A DNA stretch of 64,000 nt from Oopsacas minuta. Lineage: Eukaryota; Porifera; Hexactinellida; Lyssacinosida; Leucopsacidae. The notes below the pieces were generated by a model, which was not told the origin of the DNA, ran no database searches, and was given only the letters and a program-made list of their open reading frames with translations. Position numbers and translations under genes: made by a program. The stretch's first letter is position 1; every line of letters starts with the position of its first letter. Of the stretch, positions 11,899 through 23,851 are shown one piece after another. Location: contig JAKMXF010000030.1 in assembly GCA_024704765.1 (NCBI GenBank), positions 1 through 64,000 of the forward strand. The letters run 5' to 3'.

Positions 11899-14800
11899 TT
11901 ACTGAGTAGCGGCGATAGATCCCAGTACTTGTGATTTGCAGTAGACACAGGCTCCTGACTCTTGGACTAATCTGTCCGCACAGCTGAGACAAGCGACAAG
12001 ATGATTACAGGGCTGTAGGAGTCTAACACGTGACCTCTGACCGCAGTAGAGACAGGTAGGGGTATCAGATGGTACCGGCGTAGTGTCCGATATGTCCTGT
12101 CTCCAAGGATTAGGGTGCTCTAGTTCATTACTACCTGACGGGAACCTATTTGATATATATGAATAAATTCACACCTCTATAGACTAATCAGAATAGAGGT
12201 GTTACTTACCCTGTGACCTCAGCTGATTGAGATTGTTTGACTAAACTCATTTCAATTACATCCATACGTCTCTTCATGTACTCTACTGTCTGTTGGTATT
12301 GGAGACAATTGGTCTCTAAGTGATTGATCCTCTCCTATAAGTATGCATATATGATACCAAAAAGGTGTTAAGATATGATTAATTCTTACTCTAGCTTGCT
12401 TGAGCTGATCTCTTAGGATTTCATTTTCAATACTATTCAGGGAATTAGCGCCTGGACTAGTAATTAGATTACCAGCTGTAGATAACAGCTGATTTCTAGA
12501 CTGATTGATTAGTGTTTGAGTAGTCATATTAAGAGAGGATTGAGAACCATATTTCTCCTCTAACAGACTGTCCAAGAGGACGTGATCTGTTGGATGGGCC
12601 GGAGCACTGGTACTTAACAGGTCTGCTTGTATTCCTACAAACATAAAAAATTGTTTCTTTATTTATTTGTTTACAAACTTTTAAGATTCTAGCTTATATC
12701 ATTTTCACACCTCCAGAGCTTATGTATAACTAGAAATTAATTAAATTACCAGCAGCTGATTGGTCTGAGAGGTGTATGAAGGGAGTAGCTATAGATGAGG
12801 ATCCCTCTGTCCCCGCTAGGAGAGGAGGGAATGTTTGGTGTAGCTCTGTTAACCTGTTATATAAATATGATTAATTATTCACACCTATTAGCTAAAAATA
12901 TGACAGAGGATATGTCTCCAGAAGTGTTAATGGATGAGACTACAGGTGGAGAGACGCTAGCCAACTTCCTGTCGTCTCTGGAGGAGATTACCCCAACTAT
13001 ACCAGACTCACTGACAAGTTTGTTTACAAATATTATTGTATACATATTATAACACCTGTATTTATATAGGCTATTATCTACAGAGGAGCGGATTCAGCGC
13101 TACGGACCCCCGAGTGGTGAGACTGATCTCCCTCGCAGCTCAGAAATTTATCTCAGAGGTGTCAAATGATGCGCTACAGCACTGTAAAATGACTGGCATA
13201 GGTCAAACCTCCAAAAAGAATTCTAAAGATAAATCCTACTGTTTGACTGTAGAGACTTTACAACCCGCACTAACTGATTACGGAATAAGTGTTAAGAAAC
13301 CACCTTACTACTCATAGCAACCAGTTGGGTAAATGAAATGCGGAGTGTATTATTGGAATTTGTAGCTGTGTTGTTTGTTTTATTAATCAATATATAACAC
13401 CTTCTTAACTAACCTCTGGTTAGAGTCCAAGTGTCTGTCTGATGAGATTGAAGAGGCTTCAGAATCTAACAGCTGATTCGTCAGCTGATTACCAACACTC
13501 ATAGCATGCATTGCTTGTGTCAGTGACTCATGAGCAGTTTGTACTTTTATTGATTGGTTAGGAACCTTGAGAGGAGAGGTGTTTTGGCGTTTAATAACTT
13601 CATAAGCATGAGTAGGAGCAGAGGTAGACATATAGTCAGGCATTAAGGGACCCTGAGGTATCTGAGAGAAGGTTTGTAGGAATTTCTGTGCTGCAGGGCT
13701 AGTCGCTAAGATAGGCACTTTAGATTCTAAATAGACCAATCAGATGTTAGAGTTACAGCTGTTATTCTCTTATAAACTAACCATTCAAAGCTTCAGAGAA
13801 TGGGAACCCTTCAAGTTCAAATTCTAGAGAATTGATATCCTCCGCGGTAGGAGCTGTCCCTCCCTCCTGAGTGTCAGATAGGGAGCTAGCTACAGATCCA
13901 GAGTGCTTGGGAGACACCCCTAGGGCCAGTTCATCCTCTAAGGGGTCCTGTTTGAGATCAGATCCATGTGGCATAGATCCGCTAGAATATCTATAGAAAT
14001 AGCCAATCAAATAACAGAGTTATAATAGTATATAGAATACATACGCTATTCCGAGGTGTGAAGTCTTGTTACCGATTGGTTTGGGGAGAGAGGAAGGTGC
14101 TACTATGCTCCTGTGAGACACAAACTCTCCCTCTGTCTGTCCGTTGAGGTCTAGAGAGACAGGAGTGGAGAGTGGGGCGCTAGTTAGTTCTCTGTGAGCG
14201 TTAAGCTCTGCTTCGTTATGAGCAAAAGCGCAGAAAGCTCCTCTAGGACAATATCTATAAATAGAACAGATAGAACAAATAGAACAAATAGAACAATCAT
14301 TACGTTACCCAGTTTGCTGTACATCATTACACTTAGTAGATTTATAAATCTCTACATGGAACTGTTGCTCTGTCCTTGTGTGACAATACAGACACTGATC
14401 AGACCCCTCACAGTGTCTGGGGTCTCCCCATTCGTCGTTAACCTTAACGCTAGGACAGGGGGTAGATCTGTACTTGTGTGGCTAAATAATCAGCTGATTA
14501 GATAATTAGATTAGCTATTATAACAGCTGATTACCTTAGGGCTCCTTCTCTTGTCCTTATTATTATGGAAGAAGGGGCAGGCGTAACCCTGTCTACAGAG
14601 CTTGGGAGGTTTAGGGCAAGGTTCTGTCTTATAGTAAGTCAGAACAAAGCTGGAGTTCTGCCATCTGGGATCATCTGTCAGATAGCCTTTCTCCCTCTCC
14701 AGAGACCCGAAGAGACCTAGTGATAACCAATAAGATAATATTCTTTACATTCCAATGAACCTATTCCCTCACCAGGTCCCGCCTCCTCCTCGTCCATATT

Positions 14801-15459
14801 CTGTATCTCTCTGACGTCACACTCCGGTTTCCTCATGTCATGAGTCCCGTGAGCAAAAGCACAGTGTACTCCATTCTTAACACAATTACCCCTAGCATCT
14901 GTCTCGTGTACACAAGTACTCGTCTTATAGTATCTATTTATTGTATCATAAATATTATAGGTGATAAAATAATCACATACCTGAGGTGATATCTCCTCTC
15001 TGTGTCTCCAGCTGTCCTGTGTAAGAAGGTACACTCGTCTCCCTGAGGACAGACCCCTGTATTCTCATCATAGAGGTTACAATAGTTATCAGCTGAGTGA
15101 TTGAAGTGTCCGTCCTTACGTCTGATGGGTCTTCTCCTCCTCTGGTTCTGGAAGTGCCAGAAGAAACAGGTAAAGGGTCTTGAAAGGTGTGAAAATATGG
15201 ATATAAAGGTGATAACTTATAAATATAATACATACCTGTGTTGGGAGCATTTGTGCTGAAGAAATAGAGTGCATTGCTCTACTCTAAATTCTGTCAAATA
15301 TTTGTAGTGAAAAGGTTTCTCTAGGGTAAGAGAGGGTGCAGGGATGAGGGGAGAGGAGCTGCTGGTGGGACTCCCTATGGTTAGGGGTCTGTCTATGCCT
15401 CCAGGGATCAGGGGAACAGATTTGGTGAGGAATTGGTCCTGAGAAGGAAATAGGCTCAT
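11899..15459 (-). CDS. UNK: Unkempt: CCCH zinc-finger RNA-binding protein with C-terminal RING
   Basis: Eleven exons on the minus strand: 15459-15236, 15178-14981, 14933-14773, 14716-14535, 14481-14309, 14254-14045, 13990-13782, 13726-13414, about 12606-12390, 12334-12210, 12145-11899. They sum to 2259 nt in phase, about 752 residues. The N-terminal half has the clustered CCCH fingers of unkempt ([74 protein letters not shown]). A coiled coil follows ([16 protein letters not shown]), then a RING-like C-terminus (CLYCGQR ... [14 protein letters not shown] ... CVYCKS). Unkempt binds U/A-rich mRNA sites and represses translation (family knowledge). The acceptor at 12606 was chosen to keep phase; a stronger-looking one at 12634 would not. 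The intron 12607-13413 holds TAF10 on the other strand. Confidence 0.9.
12900..13317 (+). CDS. TAF10: TFIID/SAGA subunit TAF10, nested in an unkempt intron
   Basis: Two exons, 12900-13017 and 13070-13317 (366 nt, 121 residues), split by a 52-nt intron. The product starts with an acidic leader, then [20 protein letters not shown], and after the splice [20 protein letters not shown], the TAF10 histone-fold helices. The end, [19 protein letters not shown], is diagnostic. TAF10 is a shared subunit of TFIID and SAGA and pairs with TAF3, TAF8 or SUPT7L (family knowledge). The whole gene lies inside an intron of unkempt on the opposite strand. The start at 12900 was chosen as the first ATG that leaves a short leader; vertebrate TAF10 has a longer glycine-rich leader, which is missing here. 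Confidence 0.93.
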
Positions 15460-15647
15460 AATTGTAAATCTAATTCTAAATGAAAACCAGATATTTATAA
15501 CTACAACAGCCAATCAGATTTCTAGCTGAAATACTGCTGGATTTATGTTTGGAATTATTACAGAGGTGTTATGTGATTAATCTTATTAATATAGCACCAT
15601 AGCAACTAATTGGTATGTACATATGCTATTTATATAATAAAGGAATT

Positions 15648-17625
15648 CTAGTTTGCTTGACAACAGAACCTCTTCAAAGGTATGTGACTCTGTAACCATT
15701 TAATATCGCCATTCCATTCCTTCAGGAATGTAACTACATTCTTATTGGTCAGGTCGGGAGCTTCGAGTCCAATCGTAGAGAATAATTCCATTTCTCTCTC
15801 AATTGTCATTCTAGTACCATCTAGTTTACAGCTGCTCTTATATGAATATTTAGGTGTTAGTTCCGGTTTAAGTTGAGTGTCAAATCTTAGCAAATATCTC
15901 TCAATCAGCTGACATATTTCTGAGATAGAAAACACCTCTTTTGATTGGTCCATTTCTGTCTGAAACCATTTGAGTTTGTTTACAATAAAGGTGTTAGAAA
16001 TATATTTTGTTTGTTGTTGTTTTTCTTGTTTATTTTTGTGAATAATTTTCTTACTAAGCTGTTTAAGCTTCCTGGAATGTGGATGTAATTGTTTGTTTGT
16101 TTGTTTACCTTTATTTCCCATTTAGCTATCAAATACAAATATTATCAGCTGACTGAGGTGATTAATCATAAAAGAATAAATATATTTAATTATTAGAATT
16201 ATTAGATTTGTTACATTCAAAACTAAAATACAAAATACACAAATACACAAATAAACAAACAAATAAACAAATAAACAAACAAATAAACAAATAAACAAAT
16301 ATTCACACTGTTTGTATTCAGTAATCAACCAATCACTTTTTTTTCTTGTTTCGTAATTTTGACGGGGACGTACCTGAGAAGGGAGGAGGTGGTACAGGGG
16401 TCAATTCTGATTGGTCAGGGACAGGGATAGGAACATCCCTGGGTGTTAGTTCCGGAATATCTGTGATGTTAAGTAAGGAATCTGATTGGTCAGATTCTGA
16501 GGTACAACTTATCGTATCAGAGGCACAACTCATAGCTTTTGATTGGTCGATACAAGAATAAGCTGGAGGTTCTGGTCTATAGTTTGCATCTAATTGGTTA
16601 ATACTAATCTCTCTTTCCTTAAACAGCTGTTGATCAGCTGCTGTCTGTAAGAAAGGGTGTCCTACCTTGGGGACAGATCCCATACTGATGGTCTCACGGG
16701 CTGGCACCTCTCGGATAACTGACTGGAGAGAAGGATTTGATTTTTTGGCAGTCATAGGATGAGGTCTCGGTTTCAACACAGGAGATTCTATTTTGGTACT
16801 AAATGTCTTAGACTTTGACATAGGGGGCAGTTCCTGTGAGACAGGGGGTCTACCCAAATTACCAGACCCTGTCCTATTCAATGGGTAGGGGTTAGGATCT
16901 ATAACAGGCTTAGTCAGAGACCGAGCCAATTTTAAAGAGGACAGTTCTCCCTTAGCTACCTCCTCCTGATGATTTGCTAAGCTCTTGTCCTCTTTCTCCT
17001 GTAACATAGCTGCCATTTCTTCATCCTGGAGCTGTTGTGCTAACTGATCGTCACTTCGAAGCTCCTGAATCCTAAACAACCAATAAGAATAAAGAGTTTA
17101 TACTAGCTGGACCAGGGATATGTTACAACAAAATGCCAATATTTCACATTACATTCCAGTGTTACCATGGTTACTACAGTATAGTAATGATATGTGTTCT
17201 ATACATGTATTATACCTATTTTTGGTGTGATTGAATCCGATCAGTTCTCTGGATAACCAAGTCTGTACTCCTGTAGTATCTCCTGTCTCTTTGTCCTGTA
17301 GCTTATTAGCTAATGTCATATCCATCTCCTCTCTCTTCAAACGCTCAGTCTCTGAGAGTTGTAAACAAATAACAAATAAACAAACAAACAAACAAATAAA
17401 CCACTAACCGACTATTTTGTTAATGGTCTCCTCTTGCAGTGCCACTTTAGCAGCCACTCTAGACCCAACAGTCACATTTTGGTGTCGTGTCTGAGAAGAG
17501 GACACATTAGCCCCCTTGAGGGCAGAGAACTCATCGGTCTGTAATCTCTCAGCAAATTCAGAATCGGCGATTTGTTGGAACTTTATTTTAGCCTCAGAGG
17601 GGCTAACTATCTCATCAGTAGACAT
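15648..17625 (-). CDS. Unassigned protein with repeated MIU-like helices
   Basis: Four exons on the minus strand (17625-17409, 17351-17216, 17071-16374, 15955-15648) total 1359 nt in phase, 452 residues. The N-terminal third has three similar amphipathic helices, FAERLQTDEFSAL, MTLANKLQDKETG and LAQQLQDEEMAAMLQ. Their acidic-x-Leu-Ala-x-x-Leu-x-x-Glu pattern resembles ubiquitin-interacting MIU motifs such as those of CCDC50/Ymer. The middle is proline- and serine-rich, with PVPPPPFSG just before a splice site. The last exon is a compact, mixed-charge domain I do not recognise (about 100 residues, ending FCCQAN). If the donor at 16373 is skipped, the frame stops at 16333 after a lysine run, giving a possible short isoform. 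A role in ubiquitin binding is inference only. Confidence 0.6.
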
Positions 17626-17727
17626 AAGCTAAGAACCAATCAAATATCAGTTAATAGACCAATAGGATCAGATTAGTACTCATACAGTAATCTAATTATC
17701 TAATATTAGAGAATTCTAATCAATAAA

Positions 17728-19718
17728 TTAAGAGATAGAACAATCTGGTTTGGTACGACCACTTCGTGTCTGTGACACTTTGGTTTCTGCCACTTCTGTG
17801 CCATATTTATTCCTCAATAAGTGAGGTGTTAACAGCTTAACCTGCTCCATAACCGCGTGGAATGAGTCTCTAACACATAACCCAGTCTTAGCCGAGGTTT
17901 CCATGAATGGGGACCCAATCTTTGAGCAGTACTCAATGACCTCATCGACAGGAACCTCCCTGTACTCGTCAAGGTCCTTCTTGTTACCACACACAACCAT
18001 TGGGATCTCATCTGGATGTTCCTAGAGGTATAACTAGTAAATAACAACAAATGAAGTATGTCTGGGTTATGACTATAGTTCATATGACGTCAAATAGTAA
18101 CCAATCAGATTTGAGGGTATAAAAGCGGAAATAGGCATAAAACTCATAATTGGATTAGTCAATTAGAGGTGTGAAATGGCGGAACAAGATTTCGAATACG
18201 AAAATTTCAAACAGTTACATTCTTCTCAAAGTATGAGTGATAAAAAGTGTCGATGTGGCGACCCCCTGCGGAGGTGGCGGGTCCTAAAAGACTCCCCAAA
18301 CAGAGGGCGGGTGTTCCTACAGTGCCAAGGGGCCTGGCCACAAGACCCGAGCGGTCTGTCCGCTTTCTGTCTGGATTGGCACTGGGAGGATGAGCTGGAC
18401 CCTGTACCAGATGTATTCTCTTTCAGAGAGGAGTACCTCCTACATCCAGACGCACGGGCCTACTTCTACTCTCAGGATTATATGAAGAGGAATAGAATTA
18501 AGATTCTAGACCTGACAGGATCAGACGGTTAGTTCTATTCACATTACAATCAATCCCCAATAATTTCTATATATTCGTGTTTCATATTATATCAGGAAAT
18601 TACTGCATACTTTCCAACTGTCCCGCCAAAACTATGTTATGGTAATATATATATTTATATTTCACACCTCTGTAGTGTCAGAAAGAGGCAATATTGGAAT
18701 AGTGAGAGCAATGGTCCATAGGGGTAAGAGATACAGTTGTCACACACAGACAGAAATTACCCTAATGGATGGGTTAGATGAAATTATTGACTTCTCTCTG
18801 AGATTGACACCTCAAGAGTCCCCTAAGGCGTCACCTCTCTCCTCTCGTTCCTCCGCAAGGTAACATTCTTATACTATTCATAATAACCTAGCAACTGACA
18901 GGAATGTGTGTTTAGATATACAAACAGGACAGATTCAGGAGACGAGGAGATTAGTGTAACAGATTACGGCGGGGACTCACAGACTGAAGACCAGCTGGAT
19001 TAGAGAGAGATCTCATTGGTCGATGATAAGAATAAAATATTGATACTATTTTTAGATTTGTCACTATTTATAGAATTGTAGTTTAGTTTGTTACAGTACA
19101 CAATAAACGATTAATTGGTTGCTATGGTTACACAATATAATAAGTGTTACATATTTGTTGTTATTTACCTTTTCCTGCTCAATCTTTTTCCTCAATTCTT
19201 TCAGCTCCAACCAGGAACTAAGAGAATTAATTGAGTATAGTGCTAGATAGGCATCTCCCTCAGCCAATGAACTGTCTCTGTATTTAAAGAATTCCTCCTG
19301 TCCTGCTGTGTCTATTATTTCTATGTCAAATACTTTACCAGAATGTGAAATTTCTGTTACATATTTCTCTTCTACCTATATATACACATTTGTAACACCT
19401 CTTAAAATGTTATTATACCAAGGTGGAGACAGAGGTCTTGTCGCCTAACACCTTGACTAATATAATTAATGTATAATAATCTCTGTTATACAGAAATACC
19501 AGCTTATATCTAAGTGTGAATTTGGTTATATGGAACTGATATCACGGTCCCTTGTGCTTCTATATAACTGAAGTATAATTAGAGGTGTTACTTACTGTAG
19601 GATCATAGTACTCAGGGAACCTGTCCTCCAGGAACCGGATAGTCATAGAACTCTTCCCGACACCTCCTGACCCTACTACACAGACACATAGCCTGGGGTT
19701 AGGATAAGGTGTAGCCAT
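17728..19718 (-). CDS. Ras-like small GTPase with CAAX end
   Basis: Three exons on the minus strand: 19718-19596, 19375-19169, 18021-17728, 624 nt and 207 residues. All five G motifs are intact: GSGGVGKSS, Pro-Thr of switch I (EYYDPT), DTAGQEEF, GNKKDL, and ETSAK. The effector stretch FPEYYDPTVEEKY is Ras/Rap-type. The C-terminus is basic (SRSGRTKPD) and ends CSIS, a CAAX box expected to be farnesylated. The protein should switch at the plasma membrane; partners are not predictable from sequence. The second intron (18022-19168) is long for this neighbourhood and contains a separate gene on the plus strand. I cannot separate Ras, Rap and Di-Ras-type subfamilies with certainty. Confidence 0.88.
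18176..19003 (+). CDS. GRF-type zinc-finger protein nested in Ras intron
   Basis: Three exons, 18176-18527, 18676-18859 and 18916-19003, total 624 nt and 207 residues. Near residues 23-70 is a GRF zinc finger: CRCGDPLRRW, NRGRVFLQC, then AFCLDWHWED, with the Cys-x-Cys-Gly, Gly-Arg-x-Phe-x-x-Cys and Cys-x-x-W spacing of that fold. GRF fingers bind single-stranded nucleic acids in APE2, TOP3A and NEIL3 (family knowledge), but here no enzyme domain follows. The remainder is charged with a serine-rich patch (SPKASPLSSRSSAR). The gene is wholly inside the second intron of the Ras-like gene, antisense to it. A skipped 46-nt segment at 18596-18641 looks exon-like but breaks phase. The word AGGTGTGAA lies just before the ATG. 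Confidence 0.72.
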
Positions 19719-19733
19719 CTAATAGATAATGAT

Positions 19734-19771
<38 letters not shown>

Positions 19772-19976
19772 CTACAAATGGTGATTATACACATATTACG
19801 TAAATAAATATAAACCCAGGAAATATTATAAAAACACAAACAATAAAATAATTAAGAAATTCAGTCAAAAATTCGGAATCTACAAATCCAATAGAAAGTT
19901 TGTATAAACACTAATACAGAGGTGTTATGTCTACTACAGTAGTAAATAGGAATCCTTTAGCTTATGACACACATCT

Positions 19977-20943
19977 CTATCTGTAAAGGTAAACAATAAT
20001 AAAAACAAAATAGACTGTATTTCCCTGAATAAGTTCCCGCTGGTTATTCAGGGAAATATTGTACTCCTAACAAACAATTACATACATGTAATTCTTAGAA
20101 AGAGATTGCATTTCTAGATTTTCCCAAGCATCGTCTTGTTGCTTACTTTCCTCCTCGTCTAGTAAACAAATAAATAAACAACAAACAAACAAACAACTAA
20201 ACAAACAACTTACATATAGCATCAACAGACTCTAGCTTAGCATCTGGTACTTTTTTCATTATAGCATCATCCACCTGTTCTAACCTAGCATATGCATCTT
20301 TTAGTACTCCTTCTATTGATTGCAGAGCTGACATATACGCATGTTTATAATCTGACAGTTCTCTCACCTCTTGAGTTAACTTCTCTACCATAACCTGTAT
20401 ACAATAAGCTTAATGTATATACATCATTATATGAGTAATTGTAACACCTTCAATCCAGTCTTCCTGTGCTGTTTGAGTTCCTCTTTCTTGGGTATCAGCA
20501 TATACTCCAGAGATGATATATTAGTCTCAAGTTCTTGGTTACGGAACTTACACGCAACTATTCTACCAACCAGACAATTCCTGTACAGCTGTAGGCTCTA
20601 ATAATTATTAATAATATCATAAATATGTATAAACCCTCAAATCTGATAGGTAGACACATTAGGCGCTTATGTGAGGTTATATTGTCTATCTATAACACTA
20701 ATGAACCATGGATAATCTTACCTTTACAGCTAATGCATTTAGGTCAGATAGATATGTCTGATGCACTTTATAGAAATCATTAGTAATCAATCCTGCACAT
20801 TCCTGAATAAGGTCTATAACACTAGAAGTGTGTTGTGTCTGATTCAGCTGTCTATTTATCTTTTCGTCCCAATTAATCACATTATCTCTTGACGCCTGAT
20901 AAGCCTTGTCAACTGTTTTCTATAATACACACGTGTAAACAAT

Positions 20944-20976
<33 letters not shown>

Positions 20977-22528
20977 AAAAATATGTAAATAACAAACATT
21001 ATGTTTCGCAGCTTCTTTTCTTTGTAAATCTATTTTCTTAGCAGACTCCCTCAGCTGTAATAATCTAGCTTCTAATTCTTCTTGTTCATTTCTATAATTA
21101 AATTCATATATTTAGCAATTATTAGTAATAAAACAAATAAACAAGTAAACATACTTATTCTTCCGCAGCTCTAAATTCTGTTCCTCATCTAACTTCTCAT
21201 AATGTTCCTTAGATTTATTGTATACCTTATCCAGAGTGTTTGTTGATTTCTCTATTCGTGACAGATCATCACGGCAGTGATTCTATAAATCAGAAGTAAA
21301 TAACAATAATTAACACCTGTATAATTAGAATAATACCATGAGGATATTAATCTTATTCTTCTCTGTGTCAAGAGTCTCACTTATTTCTTTCTCAAACTTC
21401 TGTACAGTTATATGTCTATTCGTGCGAGCTACTTCAGTGTATCTCTTCTCTGCTAGTGATTTTTGTTGTTCTGCTCTACCCACACTAACCTCTGTAAATA
21501 ACAACAAATAATTATCGGTTTTTTATATTAGCGGGCAAATTACTGGATAATAACAAAATGTTAATATGTAAACAAGTAAACAAAAATTACCAATCTTCTC
21601 CATAGCGTCACTCAAACACTTCTCAGCTGTATCCAGGTCTCCATTCTGTAAACAGGCTTGTCTCTGTTGCCTACACATATTAGCCTCCTTCAACAGTTCG
21701 ATGGAGATATAGGATACATCCACCTGATCTCCAGAGTAGCTGTTAGTTTCCTGGAATATTGAAGACAACTTATCGAATACAATGTTTGAGTTATTCAGAG
21801 ATGTCTCTCCACTCTTTGCGATCAAGGCAGCATTATTAAGAATATCTGTAAACAAATAAACAAACAAATAAACAAATAAACAAATAAACAAATAAACAAA
21901 CAAATAAACTTACCCAATAGGTTCTGAGCTTTCTCCTGCTGTATTTGATTGCCCTGATGACTGACAACATATTTCAGATATTTTACAAACTTCCTGAATT
22001 CCTCATCTACATAATAAGGAAATAAATACTGACACAATTCTAACACCTACCTACCATTTGCAGAGGTAGCCTTTACTCTATCTTGAGAGGAGGCCAGCAG
22101 CTCCTCGTTCTGGAAGAAGAGGGTAGCCTTCATCAGCTGGGGAAGACTCTTTATCTAGAAATAGAAATAAAGATATGTTAACTAAATTTCAATCTTAGAA
22201 TTCTCCAAAAGATTAGAAATTCTTGGAGAATACCATAGCAACGTAATCTATGTATTGGTATGTAGCTTACAGCTGAGATATCTTTCCCCTCATTCTCCTC
22301 AGGGGCTTGTAGGGCTTGTGTGTACTCATCGTAGGTACAGGCTGGCTTCCTCTCCTCATGCCATTGATCCAGTACAATCAGCTGATCATTAGTTGCTACC
22401 TGCTCCCCTGCTGTATCCCTGGTGGTACGAGGGGTGGGTGTAGGGTGAGAGGGCTCGCTCGTGCCCTGAGACTGTCCCTCAGGAGTCTCTACTAAAGTGA
22501 ATTCAGACGTCTCTAATAATTCTGCCAT
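19977..22528 (-). CDS. Long coiled-coil protein, family not recognised
   Basis: I traced twelve exons on the minus strand: 22528-22271, 22154-22055, 22006-21914, 21845-21591, 21491-21337, 21282-21155, 21091-20998, 20919-20722, 20597-20448, 20394-20214, 20158-20086 and a terminal stub near 19980. Phase is kept throughout, about 562 residues. The first 85 residues are acidic and proline/threonine-rich and end in CTYDEYTQALQAPEEN. The rest is mostly heptad-rich helix (LEARLLQLRESAKKID, LDEEQNLELRKN) with few prolines, no signal peptide and no membrane segment. The general look recalls flagellar-rod or axonemal coiled-coil proteins, but I have no firm match. Introns carry CAAA-type and AAC repeats. 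The 3' terminal exon is the weakest part of the model. Confidence 0.6.
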
Positions 22529-23851
22529 CTATCAGGTGCTAAGTGAAATAACGACACATTAATAAGTAGGAATTTCACAAATATGATTACTATAAATTTC
22601 CAGCGCCAAAAATATAAGAATAATAAGATGATTAGTTTTGTTGCTATGGTAGATGGAATTTGATATTACAACTCTCTGAGCATATAATGTGATAATTATG
22701 TAATATTGTAAGTAATACTCTAAATATAGAACTATGTAGCTATTAGTTCTGGTTATATCTCCTGGGCTAACACCTCTCCTAGCTGTGAGACAACAAGCGA
22801 GACAGAGGGGGCAAGAAAGGGTACCAATTCCAGGGAATTATTTTCAGTAACTAATAAAATTATTATAAGAGTTCTCTGTACTTCCTTATAAGGAAATATT
22901 CAAATAAACTAAGCCACATTCCAGAATATCACGTTAGTAACCAAGACCTGATATATTTGTGAACAATTATTGTCCTGGTCAGACATAATTGGAGTACACC
23001 TGGTTTCCATAGCAACCCATAAAGAATTTCAAATCTATTTCTAATAAAAAGTATATTTTCTCTACAAATACTGAAAATTAACCTATCACCATTTTGACAC
23101 CTTTTGGAAGTAAAGATATTCTAATCGTAATTCCTTAGAAACGACCGATTACATTCCACAGGTTTCCATGGTAACGCAAAGGTTTCTTAGATAAAATTCT
23201 TTCAATTATTTCACTGAAATAATCGTTTGGCTTCCAAGGTTATGCTTAGAATATAAATATTAGTGGCATAATAGTGTCGAAATATCTATATTTTAGTGGC
23301 ATAATAGTGTCGAAATATCTATATTTTAGTGGCATAATAGTGTCGAAATATCTATATTTTAGTGGCATAATAGTGTCGAGTCAGGGGTGTACATCCAGGC
23401 GGGGGTATGCTCTATGTAACCCTCTCCCCTGCATTTTACCTTTTGAGATTTGTCTAACTGATTTTTGCTCTCAAATATTTTGAGTTTCTTGTTTTATTCA
23501 AATTACACAATTCTCGAATCTGAGGTGTCATTTCTTAGCTGTTGTTATTATTGTTTATCTTTTGTCGAGTCAGGAACTTTAATAAATACGATTATGGAAT
23601 ATTCATATTTGTCATATCTAGAAAGGTGTTAGTTACAAATTCTCCATCCCAACACAAAATCTTATATGATTGTATCTGTCATGGTATTTGCATTGAATCA
23701 TTGTGACACAATACGAGATCTGCCACCTGTACCACTTCGATATATCACACTACTTATTCACATTAACCTATGACTATATTGCTTATCTTTTGACTTATAC
23801 TATTTGCATGTATATGACACTAATTAACACCTTATAGTTCTGGTACTAGCT
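22529..23851. other. Divergent-promoter spacer
   Basis: The coiled-coil gene (minus) and the DLC-type gene (plus) start on either side, so promoters for both should lie here. I see a 33-bp tandem repeat (listed separately) and no coding sequence. Short reading frames across the tandem repeat are products of the repeat. Confidence 0.5.
23261..23379 (+). repeat. 33-bp tandem repeat, 3.6 copies
   Basis: The unit TAGTGGCATAATAGTGTCGA plus 13 more bases repeats without mismatch. Because 33 is divisible by three the plus strand stays open and spells an 11-residue repeat; there is no other sign that it is translated. Confidence 0.95.

Noticed and set aside
14194-14505. Plus-strand frame across unkempt exons
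   Set aside because: It is the complement of CCCH-finger coding exons and has no homology of its own.
18596-18641. Possible extra exon in the GRF zinc-finger gene
   Set aside because: Including it breaks the reading frame into the next exon, while skipping it keeps phase to the stop codon.
23274-23483. Frame spelling an 11-residue repeat
   Set aside because: Product of a 33-bp tandem repeat in a spacer.
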